A program made the translations under genes and the position numbers. DNA of 64,000 nucleotides. Origin: VRUE01 sp963706605 (GTDB lineage: Bacteria > Actinomycetota > Thermoleophilia > Solirubrobacterales > 70-9). Under the pieces are notes generated by a model, which worked only from the letters and a program-made list of their open reading frames with translations, was not told where the DNA came from and ran no database searches. Positions 28,176 to 36,439 of the stretch are shown piece after piece. Location: contig OY970165.1 in the NCBI GenBank assembly GCA_963706605.1, forward strand, positions 1,984,001 through 2,048,000, in the 5' to 3' direction. Each line of letters starts with the position of its first letter. The first letter of the stretch is position 1.

Positions 28176-29225
28176 ATGGGCGTACTTAGCTACCTGACCG
28201 GACTCGGCGGCCGCGACATGGCGGTCGACCTCGGCACGGCCAACACGCTGGTCTACGTGCGCGGTCGCGGCATCGTGCTCTCCGAGCCATCGGTGGTGGC
28301 GATCGACTCGCGCAGCGGTCAGGTTCATGCGGTCGGAGTCGAGGCCAAGCGGATGCTCGGCCGTACGCCGGGGACGATCACCGCGATCCGTCCGCTCAAG
28401 GACGGGGTGATCGCGGATTTCGACGTCACCGAACAGATGCTGCGCCACTTCATCAAACAGGTTCATTCCAACCGCTTCGCCCATCCGCGGGTCGTCGTCT
28501 GCGTTCCTTCCGGGGTCACCGGAGTGGAGAAGCGCGCGGTCGAGGAGGCCTGCCTCTCAGCCGGCGCCCGCAAGGCCTACCTGATCGAGGAGCCGATGGC
28601 CGCGGCGATCGGCGCCGGTCTGCCGGTTGCCGAGCCGACTGGATCGTTGATCGTCGACGTTGGCGGCGGCACCACCGAGGTGGCGGTGATCTCACTCGGT
28701 GGGATCGTCGTCTCGCAGTCGATCAGGGTGGGCGGCGACGAGCTCGACGAGGCGATCGTCCATCACTGCAAAAGCCACTACAAACTGGCGATCGGTACGC
28801 AGACGGCCGAGGAGGTCAAGCTCGAGGCGGGCTCGGCATCACCGCTCGCCGAAGAGGTCGAGGTTGAGATCCGTGGTCGTGACCTCGTCTCCGGCCTGCC
28901 AAAGACGATCACGCTCGGCTCGGCCGAGGTGCGGGAGGCGCTCGACGAGCAGATCAGCCACGTCGTCGACGCGGTCAAGGACACGCTCGACCGCACCCCG
29001 CCGGAGCTGGCGGGTGACATCATGGACCGGGGCATTACCCTGGCGGGTGGAGGTGCGCTCTTGCAAGGACTCGAACAGCGCCTCCGCGACGAGTGCCAGA
29101 TGCCCTGTCAGCTGGCAGAGTCGCCGTTGACGTGCGTGGCGGTCGGCTCGGGAATCTCACTCGAGGAGTTCGAGACGATCCATCGCGCGAGCAAGATGAA
29201 CTCGGGGACGACGCGTGTTGCTTAG
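28176..29225 (+). CDS. mreB: Rod shape-determining protein MreB
   Basis: Bacterial actin of 349 residues that forms filaments under the membrane and steers lateral wall synthesis. Actin-type phosphate loops DLGTANTLVYVRG and DVGGGTTEVAVIS, the IEEPMAAAIGAGLPV segment and adenosine motif LAGGGALLQGL are present. ATG 28176 gives the typical opening before MAVDLG; TTG 28146 is a less likely longer start. First gene of mreBCD-pbp2-rodA, which strongly suggests a rod-shaped cell. Confidence 0.97.
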   Translation: MGVLSYLTGLGGRDMAVDLGTANTLVYVRGRGIVLSEPSVVAIDSRSGQVHAVGVEAKRMLGRTPGTITAIRPLKDGVIADFDVTEQMLRHFIKQVHSNRFAHPRVVVCVPSGVTGVEKRAVEEACLSAGARKAYLIEEPMAAAIGAGLPVAEPTGSLIVDVGGGTTEVAVISLGGIVVSQSIRVGGDELDEAIVHHCKSHYKLAIGTQTAEEVKLEAGSASPLAEEVEVEIRGRDLVSGLPKTITLGSAEVREALDEQISHVVDAVKDTLDRTPPELAGDIMDRGITLAGGGALLQGLEQRLRDECQMPCQLAESPLTCVAVGSGISLEEFETIHRASKMNSGTTRVA

Positions 29226-29263
29226 GTGTCGTTCACAAAAAGCGCCAAACTTAGGTCTCTGTC

Positions 29264-30115
29264 GTGTATCGCAAGCAAGTACGCCGCCGTAGAGCGGTCC
29301 TAACCCTCCTGGTCCTCGGCTCCTTCCTGTTGCTGACGATCACCTACGGGCATAGCTCGGGTGGTCTGCAGCGGGGGGTGAGCACGGTCTTCAGCCCATT
29401 GCAGACGGTTTCCGACCGGGCACTGAAGCCGGCTCGCGACCTCGTCGGCTGGTTCGACAAGACCTTCGACGCGCGCGGCGAAAACAGCCGTCTCGAGACG
29501 GAGCTGACGCAGACCCGCCGAGAGGCGGTTGCCGGCCAGGAGGCACTCCAGGAAAACGCCCAGCTGCGCAAGCTGGTCGCGCTTGATGGTGGACCGGCGC
29601 TGGCCGAATCCGCGTATGAGCCGGTGACCGGCCGGGTTATCGCTCGCTCGCCGACCGTCTGGCACTCGGCGGTGACGATCGACGTCGGCTCCGGCGACGG
29701 GGTTCGGGTCGACGATCCGGTGATCAGCGGCGACGGGCTGGTCGGGCGAATCGCCTCGACGCAGGGTGGGTCCGCGCAGGTGACCCTGATCACCGATCAC
29801 GCCAGCGCCGTCTCGGCAAAGGTGGTTCCGGCCGGCGTCCAGGGCGTGATGAGGCCCGAGGTGGGTGATCCCGAAAACCTGATCCTCGACTTCATCGACT
29901 CGACCAAGGACGTCCACCGCGGCCAGACGGTGGTCACCTCGGGCTGGCGCGCCCAGGGACTTGCTTCGCTGTTCCCACCTGGGCTGCCGGTCGGGGAAGT
30001 GACCAGCGCCCCGATCATCGAACAGGAGGCGAGCCAGCTGGTACACCTACGCCCTTACGCCGACATCGCCAACCTCGACCTGGTGCAGGTGCTGACCGGA
30101 GGTTCGCGCGGATGA
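29264..30115 (+). CDS. mreC: Rod shape-determining protein MreC
   Basis: A 283-residue membrane-anchored elongasome protein. One N-terminal transmembrane helix (AVLTLLVLGSFLLLTITYG), a coiled-coil region (about 70-105, SRLETELTQTRREAVAGQEAL) and the beta-rich MreC domain with GDGLVGRIASTQGGSAQV and VVTSGWRAQGLASLFPPGLP. GTG start. Ends with a 4-base overlap (ATGA) with mreD. It bridges MreB/PBP2 in the periplasm-equivalent space. Confidence 0.95.
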   Translation: MYRKQVRRRRAVLTLLVLGSFLLLTITYGHSSGGLQRGVSTVFSPLQTVSDRALKPARDLVGWFDKTFDARGENSRLETELTQTRREAVAGQEALQENAQLRKLVALDGGPALAESAYEPVTGRVIARSPTVWHSAVTIDVGSGDGVRVDDPVISGDGLVGRIASTQGGSAQVTLITDHASAVSAKVVPAGVQGVMRPEVGDPENLILDFIDSTKDVHRGQTVVTSGWRAQGLASLFPPGLPVGEVTSAPIIEQEASQLVHLRPYADIANLDLVQVLTGGSRG

Positions 30116-30660
30116 TCATCACCCCGAACATCTTCATACGCCTCGCCGCGATCACGATCCTGGCGGTGCTTCTGCAGCTCTCCTTCTTCTCCCGCGTCGA
30201 CGTCTTTCACACCAGCGCCGACATCCTGCCTGCCGTCGTTGTCTCGCTCGGCCTGCTCGGCGGCAGCATGACCGGCGTCGTCGCCGGGTTCTCGCTCGGC
30301 TTCCTCGTCGATTGCCTGCTGGTCGCTCCGCTCGGCGGCTCCTCGCTCGTCCTACTCGGAATCGGCTACCTGGCCGGGCTCTTCCGCGAGCGGTTCGACA
30401 TCCACAGCTCGCTCGTGCCGCCACTCCTCTGCATGGCCCTGACTCTGGTCGCCGAGCTCGGCTACGCCGCGATGCAGGTGATGCTTGGGGTTGATGCCCC
30501 GGTCAGCGTGCTGATCGTCCGCGACATGCTGCTGAAGAGCCTCTACGCCTTCTTCCTCGCCTGGCCGATCTACTTCGGCTTGCGACGGGCGTTGCGCCCC
30601 GCCCTGGTCGAGGAGCCGAAGGTGAGTCGCCGCCGGCAGCCGACGGTGTTGGGGGCCTGA
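30112..30660 (+). CDS. mreD: Rod shape-determining protein MreD
   Basis: A 182-residue hydrophobic protein with about five or six transmembrane helices, matching MreD in size, hydrophobicity and operon position between mreC and the PBP2 gene. MreD sequences are poorly conserved, so the assignment leans on synteny. Overlaps mreC by 4 bases and ends 2 bases before the PBP2 start. Confidence 0.88.
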   Translation: MIITPNIFIRLAAITILAVLLQLSFFSRVDVFHTSADILPAVVVSLGLLGGSMTGVVAGFSLGFLVDCLLVAPLGGSSLVLLGIGYLAGLFRERFDIHSSLVPPLLCMALTLVAELGYAAMQVMLGVDAPVSVLIVRDMLLKSLYAFFLAWPIYFGLRRALRPALVEEPKVSRRRQPTVLGA

Positions 30661-30662
30661 GG

Positions 30663-32534
30663 ATGTACCGGCGCTCCGACGAGCTGGGTCCCCAGATGGG
30701 CAACCGGCTGGCCCTGCGAATCGCCGTCTTCGGTGGTTTCGCCCTGATCCTCTTCGCGGTTCTCTTCTTCCGCCTCTGGTTCCTGCAGGTGCTGAACGGC
30801 GACAGGTACCTGGCCGAGGCCAACAACAACCGCACCCGCGAGTTCAGGGTCAGCGCCCCGCGCGGCGAGGTCCTGGCCCGCAACGGCGAGGTGCTGGTCT
30901 CCAACCGCACCAGCCTCGCTCTCCAGGTCAACCCCCGCAAGCTGCCCGAGCAGCCGGGGAAGCGCCGGGCCGAGCTGGCGCAGCTCGCCGAGCTGACCCA
31001 CAGCTCCCCACACCGCGTCCGCAAGACGATGCACGAACAGCTGAAGCTGGCTCCGAGCGCGCCGGTGACGCTGCGCCGCGACGTCGGCAGCTACCTCGTC
31101 TTCTACCTGCAGGAGAACCAGGACCGCTTCCCGGGGGTCGCGGTGGAACGCGTCTTCGTGCGCCGCTACCCGCACGGCACCCTCGCCGCTCACATCCTCG
31201 GCAACGTCGGCGAGGTGTCCGAAAAACAACTGAAAGAACCCAGCTATCGCGGCCTCCAGCCCGGTGACGAGATCGGCCAGGACGGGGTCGAGTACACCTA
31301 CGACCACTTCCTCCGCGGCCGCCCCGGCCTCACCCGCATCCAGGTCGACGCCCTCGGTCAGCCGACCCGCAACGGGCAGCTGGTCTCCACGCCGCCGGTG
31401 CCCGGCGACAACTTGAAGCTGACGATCGACCCCGACGTGCAGTCCGCCGGGGAGGGGGCGCTCGCCGCTCGCGGCCTGCCCGGCGGCTTCGTGACGATGA
31501 ACGTCCACAACGGGGAAATCCTCGGGCTCGGCTCATTCCCCACCTTCGACCCCTCGGTCTTCACCCGGCCGATGACCCAGGCCCAGGTCAACCAGCTGAT
31601 TCGCGACCCGGTCGCGGCGCCGCTCACCGACCGCGCGATCGCCGGCCTCTACCCGACCGGCTCGACCTTCAAGCTCATAACCGCTCTGGCGGGCCTGGAA
31701 AGCGGCGTGTTCACGCCGAACACCGTGATCGAAGACGGCGGCTCGCTGACCGTTGGCGGGGAGAGCTTCCAAAACGCCGGCGGCGCCTCCTATGGCTCGC
31801 TGACCCTTGTACCGGCGCTGCAGGTCTCATCCGACGTCTTCTTCTACACCCTCGGCCTCGACATGTGGGACACCGGCGCCCTGCAGCATTGGGCCCACAT
31901 GCTCGGTATCGGGCGGCCCACCGGGCTCGATCTGCCCGGCGCCGCCGAAGGCCTGCTGCCGACGCAGCACTGGCGCAACCAGCTCTACAAGGAAGGCGAA
32001 ACCGAACGTCCCTGGTCGGCCGGCGACAACATCCAGCTGGCAACCGGGCAGGGCGACCTGCAGACCAACCCGCTGCAGATGGCGATCGCCTACGCGACGC
32101 TGGCCAACGGGGGCTCCGTGGTCACCCCCCACATTGGGCTCCAGGTCGACGATGCAGCCGGCAGAGTGCTGAAAGAATTCGACCCCAAGCCGCGCCGCCA
32201 CGTGAAGTTCAAAGCTGAAAGTGGGGAAGTGATCCTCGAAGGCCTGCACGAGGCCGCGCAGGCTCCAGGCGGCACCTCCTACGCCGTTTTCGGCGGCTTC
32301 CCAATCCAGGTCGCCGGCAAGACCGGCACCGCGCAGCGGGTCGGTCACGCCGACCAATCCTGGTACATCGTCCTCGCTCCGTATCCGAATCCCCGTATCG
32401 TGACTGCCGTGACGATTGAGGAAGGCGGCTTCGGGGCCGAATCCGCGGCCCCGGCCGCGCTGCAGATCCTGGAAGCCTATTTCGGCAAACACAGCTCCGG
32501 CGAAAGCGGTCCCAATGGCGGGAGCCCCGGCTGA
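30663..32534 (+). CDS. mrdA: Penicillin-binding protein 2 (elongasome transpeptidase)
   Basis: Class B PBP of 623 residues: N-terminal transmembrane helix (about 20-40), dimerisation/pedestal domain with APRGEVLARNGEVLVSN, and transpeptidase domain. Active-site motifs are STFK with Ser334, SSD (SxN-type motif), and KTGT with Lys553. It crosslinks lateral-wall peptidoglycan with RodA as partner glycosyltransferase. The stop overlaps the rodA start (TGATG). Family length and motifs are normal, so it is probably active. Confidence 0.95.
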   Translation: MYRRSDELGPQMGNRLALRIAVFGGFALILFAVLFFRLWFLQVLNGDRYLAEANNNRTREFRVSAPRGEVLARNGEVLVSNRTSLALQVNPRKLPEQPGKRRAELAQLAELTHSSPHRVRKTMHEQLKLAPSAPVTLRRDVGSYLVFYLQENQDRFPGVAVERVFVRRYPHGTLAAHILGNVGEVSEKQLKEPSYRGLQPGDEIGQDGVEYTYDHFLRGRPGLTRIQVDALGQPTRNGQLVSTPPVPGDNLKLTIDPDVQSAGEGALAARGLPGGFVTMNVHNGEILGLGSFPTFDPSVFTRPMTQAQVNQLIRDPVAAPLTDRAIAGLYPTGSTFKLITALAGLESGVFTPNTVIEDGGSLTVGGESFQNAGGASYGSLTLVPALQVSSDVFFYTLGLDMWDTGALQHWAHMLGIGRPTGLDLPGAAEGLLPTQHWRNQLYKEGETERPWSAGDNIQLATGQGDLQTNPLQMAIAYATLANGGSVVTPHIGLQVDDAAGRVLKEFDPKPRRHVKFKAESGEVILEGLHEAAQAPGGTSYAVFGGFPIQVAGKTGTAQRVGHADQSWYIVLAPYPNPRIVTAVTIEEGGFGAESAAPAALQILEAYFGKHSSGESGPNGGSPG

Positions 32535-33730
32535 TGTACGCGACCCGCACCCGGCGCGCGCGTCCTGAGCCCTTCGCCCTGCGGCCCGGCATCGCCGAGC
32601 GGCTCGGCCTGCCCTACATGGACGCCGCGCTCGGCCTCTCGGCCTTTGCCCTGGTCGCCTTCGGCGTCTTCACCCTGGGCCAGGCGACCCAGCACGACGT
32701 GCCGGGCAATCCGGGCTACTACGTCGACCGGCAGACGATCTACGCCGCGCTGGGCCTGATCGGCATGTACCTGCTCGCCAGGGTCGACTACTCGCGCTTC
32801 CGCGAGCTGCGGGTGGGGATCTACACCTTCCTCTGCGCCAGCGTCTCGCTCGTCTTCGTCTTCGGCTTCGCCGCGCGCGGGTCGCGGCGCTCCTTCGACC
32901 TTCCCTTCTTCAGCTTCCAGCCATCGGAGTTGGGCAAGCTCCTGCTCGTATTGGCGCTTGCCGGCTTTGTCATCGATGGCGCCCGGCGGGGCTCGGAGAG
33001 GCAGCGCACGGTGCGCTACCTCTGCCTCGGCTTCGCCCCGGCTGCGCTTGTCTTCCTGCAGCCCGACCTCGGCACCTCCTTGGTGTACGGGGCCATCACC
33101 CTCGCCGTGATGTACGTGGGGGGCGTCCGCTGGACGCACTTCGCGGTGATCGGCGCGGCTCTCGTCGCACTCGTATCGATCGTCCTCGTGGTGGCGCCCG
33201 CTGTAGGGACGCCCCTTCTCAAGGGTTACCAGGAGCAGAGGCTGACCTCTTTCCTGCACCCCAGCGAGGACGAAAGCGACGCGGGCTATCAGCAGCATCA
33301 GGGTTTGGTCGCTATCGGCTCTGGTGGAAAAACCGGCCGTGGCGATCGAGCCACCCAAACGCGGCTCGACTTTGTCCCTGAGCGGCACACCGACTTCATC
33401 TTTGCGGTGATCGGTGAGCGCTATGGATTCATGGGGGCCGCATTCGTCCTATCCCTTTACGCCCTGCTGATTTGGCGGGCGCTGCGGATCGTGACGCTCT
33501 CGAAGAACTCGTACGGGACCCTCGTGGCAGGCGGCATCGCCGCCATGCTGCTTTTCCAGGTCTTCGTCAACGTGGGGATGAACCTCGGGATCATGCCGAT
33601 CACCGGGATCCCCCTGCCGCTGCTCAGCTACGGAGGTTCCTCCGTGCTGGCGACGTTCCTTGCGGTGGGAGTGCTTCAGAGCATCCATGTGCAAGCGCGC
33701 CTCAGCCAGAGAGGCAGGTTCGCCTGGTGA
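32534..33730 (+). CDS. rodA: RodA peptidoglycan glycosyltransferase
   Basis: SEDS-family polymerase of lipid II, 398 residues with about ten transmembrane helices. Diagnostic segments: FQPSELGKLLLVLALA, FLQPDLGTSLVYGAI, ERHTDFIFAVIGERYGF with the catalytic-site Asp region, and GIPLPLLSYGGSS near the C-terminus. Operon position after PBP2 identifies it as RodA rather than FtsW. The start ATG shares a base with the PBP2 stop. Confidence 0.95.
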   Translation: MYATRTRRARPEPFALRPGIAERLGLPYMDAALGLSAFALVAFGVFTLGQATQHDVPGNPGYYVDRQTIYAALGLIGMYLLARVDYSRFRELRVGIYTFLCASVSLVFVFGFAARGSRRSFDLPFFSFQPSELGKLLLVLALAGFVIDGARRGSERQRTVRYLCLGFAPAALVFLQPDLGTSLVYGAITLAVMYVGGVRWTHFAVIGAALVALVSIVLVVAPAVGTPLLKGYQEQRLTSFLHPSEDESDAGYQQHQGLVAIGSGGKTGRGDRATQTRLDFVPERHTDFIFAVIGERYGFMGAAFVLSLYALLIWRALRIVTLSKNSYGTLVAGGIAAMLLFQVFVNVGMNLGIMPITGIPLPLLSYGGSSVLATFLAVGVLQSIHVQARLSQRGRFAW

Positions 33731-33781
33731 TCCCACGAATGGGACCCGGCCATGCGTACCAACCTGAACTGAGCTGAATCA

Positions 33782-35539
33782 ATGAAAAAAACCATCCTGG
33801 TGTCCGCCGATCGTGGCGAGACCCGTGTCGCCGTTCTCGAGTCGAAAACGAAAGGCGGCAAACCAAACGTGGCGGAGCTCTACATAGAGCGACGCGGCCG
33901 ACGCTCGATCGTCGGCAACATCTACAAGGGGAAGGTCGACAACGTCCTTCCCGGCATGGAGGCCGCCTTTGTCGACATCGGCCTCGAGCGCAACGGCTTC
34001 CTGCACGTCGACGAGATCGTCCTGCCCAATGGAGAGCAGGCGCCGAAGCGAGGCCACGGCAGCGGTCGCAAGATCAGCGAGCTGATCAAATCCGGGCAGG
34101 AGATCCTCGTGCAGGTCGTCAAGGACCCGCTCAAGTCGAAGGGCGCCCGGCTCTCGATGAACGTCTCGATCGCAGGCCGTTACCTGGTCTACGCGCCGCA
34201 GGGCGTCGGCGTCGGCGTCAGTCGGCGGCTCTCCGAATCCGAGCGCGACCGCCTGCGCAAGATGGTCGACCGCACCTACAAGGGCCCGGGTGGGCTGATC
34301 GTCCGCACCGCTGCCCACGGCGCCAAAAAATCTGACTTCGTGCGCGAGGTCGGCTACCTGCACAAGCTCTACGACGTGTTGGAGCGGCGCAGTGAGAAGA
34401 CCAAGGCCCCCGGCCTCATCTTCCAAGAGGCGGACCTGCCGGTGCGGGTGCTGCGCGACGTCTTCCTCTCCGACTTCGAAAAAGCGGTGATCGACTCGCC
34501 CAAGCAGCTCGAACGGGTGACCGGCTTCTTCCAGCGGACCGCGCCGGAGCTGGTCGAGAAAGTCGAGCCGTATACGGGCAGCAAGCCGCTGCTCGAGAAA
34601 TGGGGGGTCGACAAGGAGATCGAGTCGACCCTGGTACGGCGGGTCGACCTGCCTTCGGGCGGGTACTTGATCATCGACTACACCGAGGCGTTGACCGTGA
34701 TCGACGTCAACAGCGGCAGCTTCACCGGCCGCGGCAAAGGTGGTCTCGAGGAGACGATCACCCGCGTCAACACCGAGGCTGCTGACGAGGCGGTGCGGCA
34801 GCTGCGGCTGCGCGACATCGGCGGCATCATCGTCATCGACTTCATCGACATGGCGCGGGCCAAAAACCGCGACAAAGTGCTGAAAACGCTGCGCAAAGCG
34901 CTCGATGCCGACAAGTCGAAGAGCTACGTGGTCGAGGTCTCCCCGCTCGGCCTGGTCGAGATGACCCGTCAGAACATCACCGACGGGGTGCGCGAGATCC
35001 TCACCGCGCCCTGCCCGACCTGCGCGGGGGAGGGAGTGGTGCTTTCCGCCGAGACGGTCGCTTTGGAGGGCCTGCGCAAGATGCGGGACCTCGCCAGCCG
35101 CGACGAGGAGGCGTTCCTGCTGCGGGTCAATCCGAAGGTCGCGGCGGAGCTGATCGCGCCCGACAGCGGTCTCGCCGAGCTGGAGGCCGAGACCGGCAAG
35201 CAGTTCCACTTCGAGGGCGGCGACGCGCTGGCGATCGTCACCTTCGAGCTGGTTGAGTCGGGTAGCCGCGCCGAGATCGAGGAGCGGGCGCTGCCGTTCA
35301 AGGTCGGCGAGGAGGTGCTGGTGACAATCGAGGAGCCGCACATGTACAACGCCGACGACGCCGTCGCGCGGATCGACTCCTACATCGTCAGCGTCAGCGG
35401 CGGCGGGTCGTTCGTGGGCCAGCGCAAGCTGGTGCGGATCGACCAGGTCGAGAGGGCCTCCGCGGTCGCCTCGCTGCTCGGCGATGCGGCAAGCAACGGC
35501 TCCGAGTCAGACGCTCTAGAATCCGCCGCCGCCAGATGA
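33782..35539 (+). CDS. rng: Ribonuclease E/G family protein
   Basis: A 585-residue endoribonuclease for mRNA turnover and rRNA processing. S1 domain near the N-terminus (IVGNIYKGKVDNVLPGMEAAF), DNase I-like catalytic domain with NSGSFTGRGKGGLEET and the metal ligand motif VIDFIDMARAKNRDKV, and the CPTCAGEG zinc link. Long scaffold tails of E. coli RNase E are absent, so it resembles RNase G or the compact actinobacterial form in length. A second S1-like tail (about 505-560) follows. Its ATGA overlap with rplU and position before rplU-rpmA is typical. Confidence 0.93.
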   Translation: MKKTILVSADRGETRVAVLESKTKGGKPNVAELYIERRGRRSIVGNIYKGKVDNVLPGMEAAFVDIGLERNGFLHVDEIVLPNGEQAPKRGHGSGRKISELIKSGQEILVQVVKDPLKSKGARLSMNVSIAGRYLVYAPQGVGVGVSRRLSESERDRLRKMVDRTYKGPGGLIVRTAAHGAKKSDFVREVGYLHKLYDVLERRSEKTKAPGLIFQEADLPVRVLRDVFLSDFEKAVIDSPKQLERVTGFFQRTAPELVEKVEPYTGSKPLLEKWGVDKEIESTLVRRVDLPSGGYLIIDYTEALTVIDVNSGSFTGRGKGGLEETITRVNTEAADEAVRQLRLRDIGGIIVIDFIDMARAKNRDKVLKTLRKALDADKSKSYVVEVSPLGLVEMTRQNITDGVREILTAPCPTCAGEGVVLSAETVALEGLRKMRDLASRDEEAFLLRVNPKVAAELIAPDSGLAELEAETGKQFHFEGGDALAIVTFELVESGSRAEIEERALPFKVGEEVLVTIEEPHMYNADDAVARIDSYIVSVSGGGSFVGQRKLVRIDQVERASAVASLLGDAASNGSESDALESAAAR

Positions 35540-35988
35540 GCACCTACGCAGTCATAGAGAGCGGCGGCAAGCAGTACAAGGTCGAGAAGGGCACTTCGCT
35601 GCTCGTCGATCGGCTCAGTGCCGCGCAGGGCGAGAAAATCGCCCTGCGCGCCGTGATGTTCCGCGACAAGGAGGTCGTCGCGGAGCCAAAGGCGCTGGAG
35701 AAGGTGAAGGTGGAGGCGACCGTCGCCGAGCATTTGCGCGGTCCGAAGATCAAAGTCTTCAAATACAAGCCGAAGAAGGGTTATCGTCGCCGCGCCGGCC
35801 ACCGCTCCGAGTTGACCAGACTGGAAGTGACCGAGCTGAAGCTGGGTGCCGGCAAAGCACCGGCGAAAGCCGAGCCGAAAAAAGAGGCGAAACCGAAAGC
35901 CAAAGCCAAAGCCAAACCCAAAGCGGCTGCTAAAAAACCTGCTGAGAAGAAACCCGCCGCTAAAAAGGACTCTGACGATGGCTCATAA
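35536..35988 (+). CDS. rplU: 50S ribosomal protein L21 with Lys/Ala/Pro tail
   Basis: The first 105 residues are canonical L21 (STYAVIESGGKQYKV, KIKVFKYKPKKGYRRRAGHR). A further 45-residue low-complexity tail of Lys, Ala and Pro ends in DSDDGS. L21 is usually about 103 residues, so the extension is lineage-specific and probably binds rRNA. It overlaps the rne stop (ATGA) and the rpmA start (11 bases). Confidence 0.96.
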   Translation: MSTYAVIESGGKQYKVEKGTSLLVDRLSAAQGEKIALRAVMFRDKEVVAEPKALEKVKVEATVAEHLRGPKIKVFKYKPKKGYRRRAGHRSELTRLEVTELKLGAGKAPAKAEPKKEAKPKAKAKAKPKAAAKKPAEKKPAAKKDSDDGS

Positions 35989-36232
35989 GAAAGGGCTCGG
36001 CTCCAGTCGCAACGGGCGCGAATCCAACCCCAACATGCTCGGGGTGAAGGTGTTTGCGGGCCAGAGGGTCTCCGGCGGCGAGATCATCGTCCGGCAGCGT
36101 GGAACGCGGTTCTGGCCTGGCGAGGGCGTCGGCTTGGGACGCGACCACACGATCTTCGCGACCCAGGCGGGGACGGTTCAGTTCAAGCCGTCGCGCAAGG
36201 GGCGGACGATCTCGGTTCTGCAGGACTCGTAG
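35978..36232 (+). CDS. rpmA: 50S ribosomal protein L27
   Basis: An 84-residue L27: MAHKKGLGSSRNGRES, LGVKVFAGQRVSGGEIIVRQ and GRDHTIFATQAGTVQF are hallmark. The N-terminus reaches the peptidyl-transferase centre; here it starts directly at MAHKKG with no Firmicutes-type cleavable leader. ATG 35978, inside the rplU tail, has AAAAAGGA upstream. Confidence 0.97.
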   Translation: MAHKKGLGSSRNGRESNPNMLGVKVFAGQRVSGGEIIVRQRGTRFWPGEGVGLGRDHTIFATQAGTVQFKPSRKGRTISVLQDS

Positions 36233-36238
36233 GGCTTA

Positions 36239-36340
36239 GGAGTCCGCGGGACATCCCCGCCGGAACCCGCGTCGAATCGTCTTGCGAGGGTTCTTGCCTC
36301 GCCTGCTCACAAGTTTCGGCGGGGATGTCCCGCGGACTCC
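36239..36340. repeat. Long inverted repeat between rpmA and obgE
   Basis: Perfect 24-base arms (36239-36262 and 36317-36340) beginning GGAGTCCGCGGGACAT, separated by 54 bases that contain a smaller hairpin (GAACCC 36263-36268 with GGGTTC 36288-36293). Lacks a U-tract, so a simple intrinsic terminator is not the obvious reading. Resembles the element at 21310-21423 in design but not in sequence. Confidence 0.8.
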
Positions 36341-36377
36341 ATGCCGACTCCAGCAGAACCTCGTGCCGGAAGCTTGT

Positions 36378-36407
36378 TTGACCAAGGTTGCGTTTGCCAC
36401 GTATAGC
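36378..36407 (+). promoter_or_regulatory. Putative sigma-70 promoter of obgE
   Basis: TTGACC (36378-36383), 18 bases, TATAGC (36402-36407), with the obgE ATG 33 bases further on. It separates obgE from the ribosomal genes, which end upstream of the inverted repeat. Confidence 0.6.
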
Positions 36408-36439
36408 GGGGGAAACGTGCCACTACTCTCTCGAAGCGC

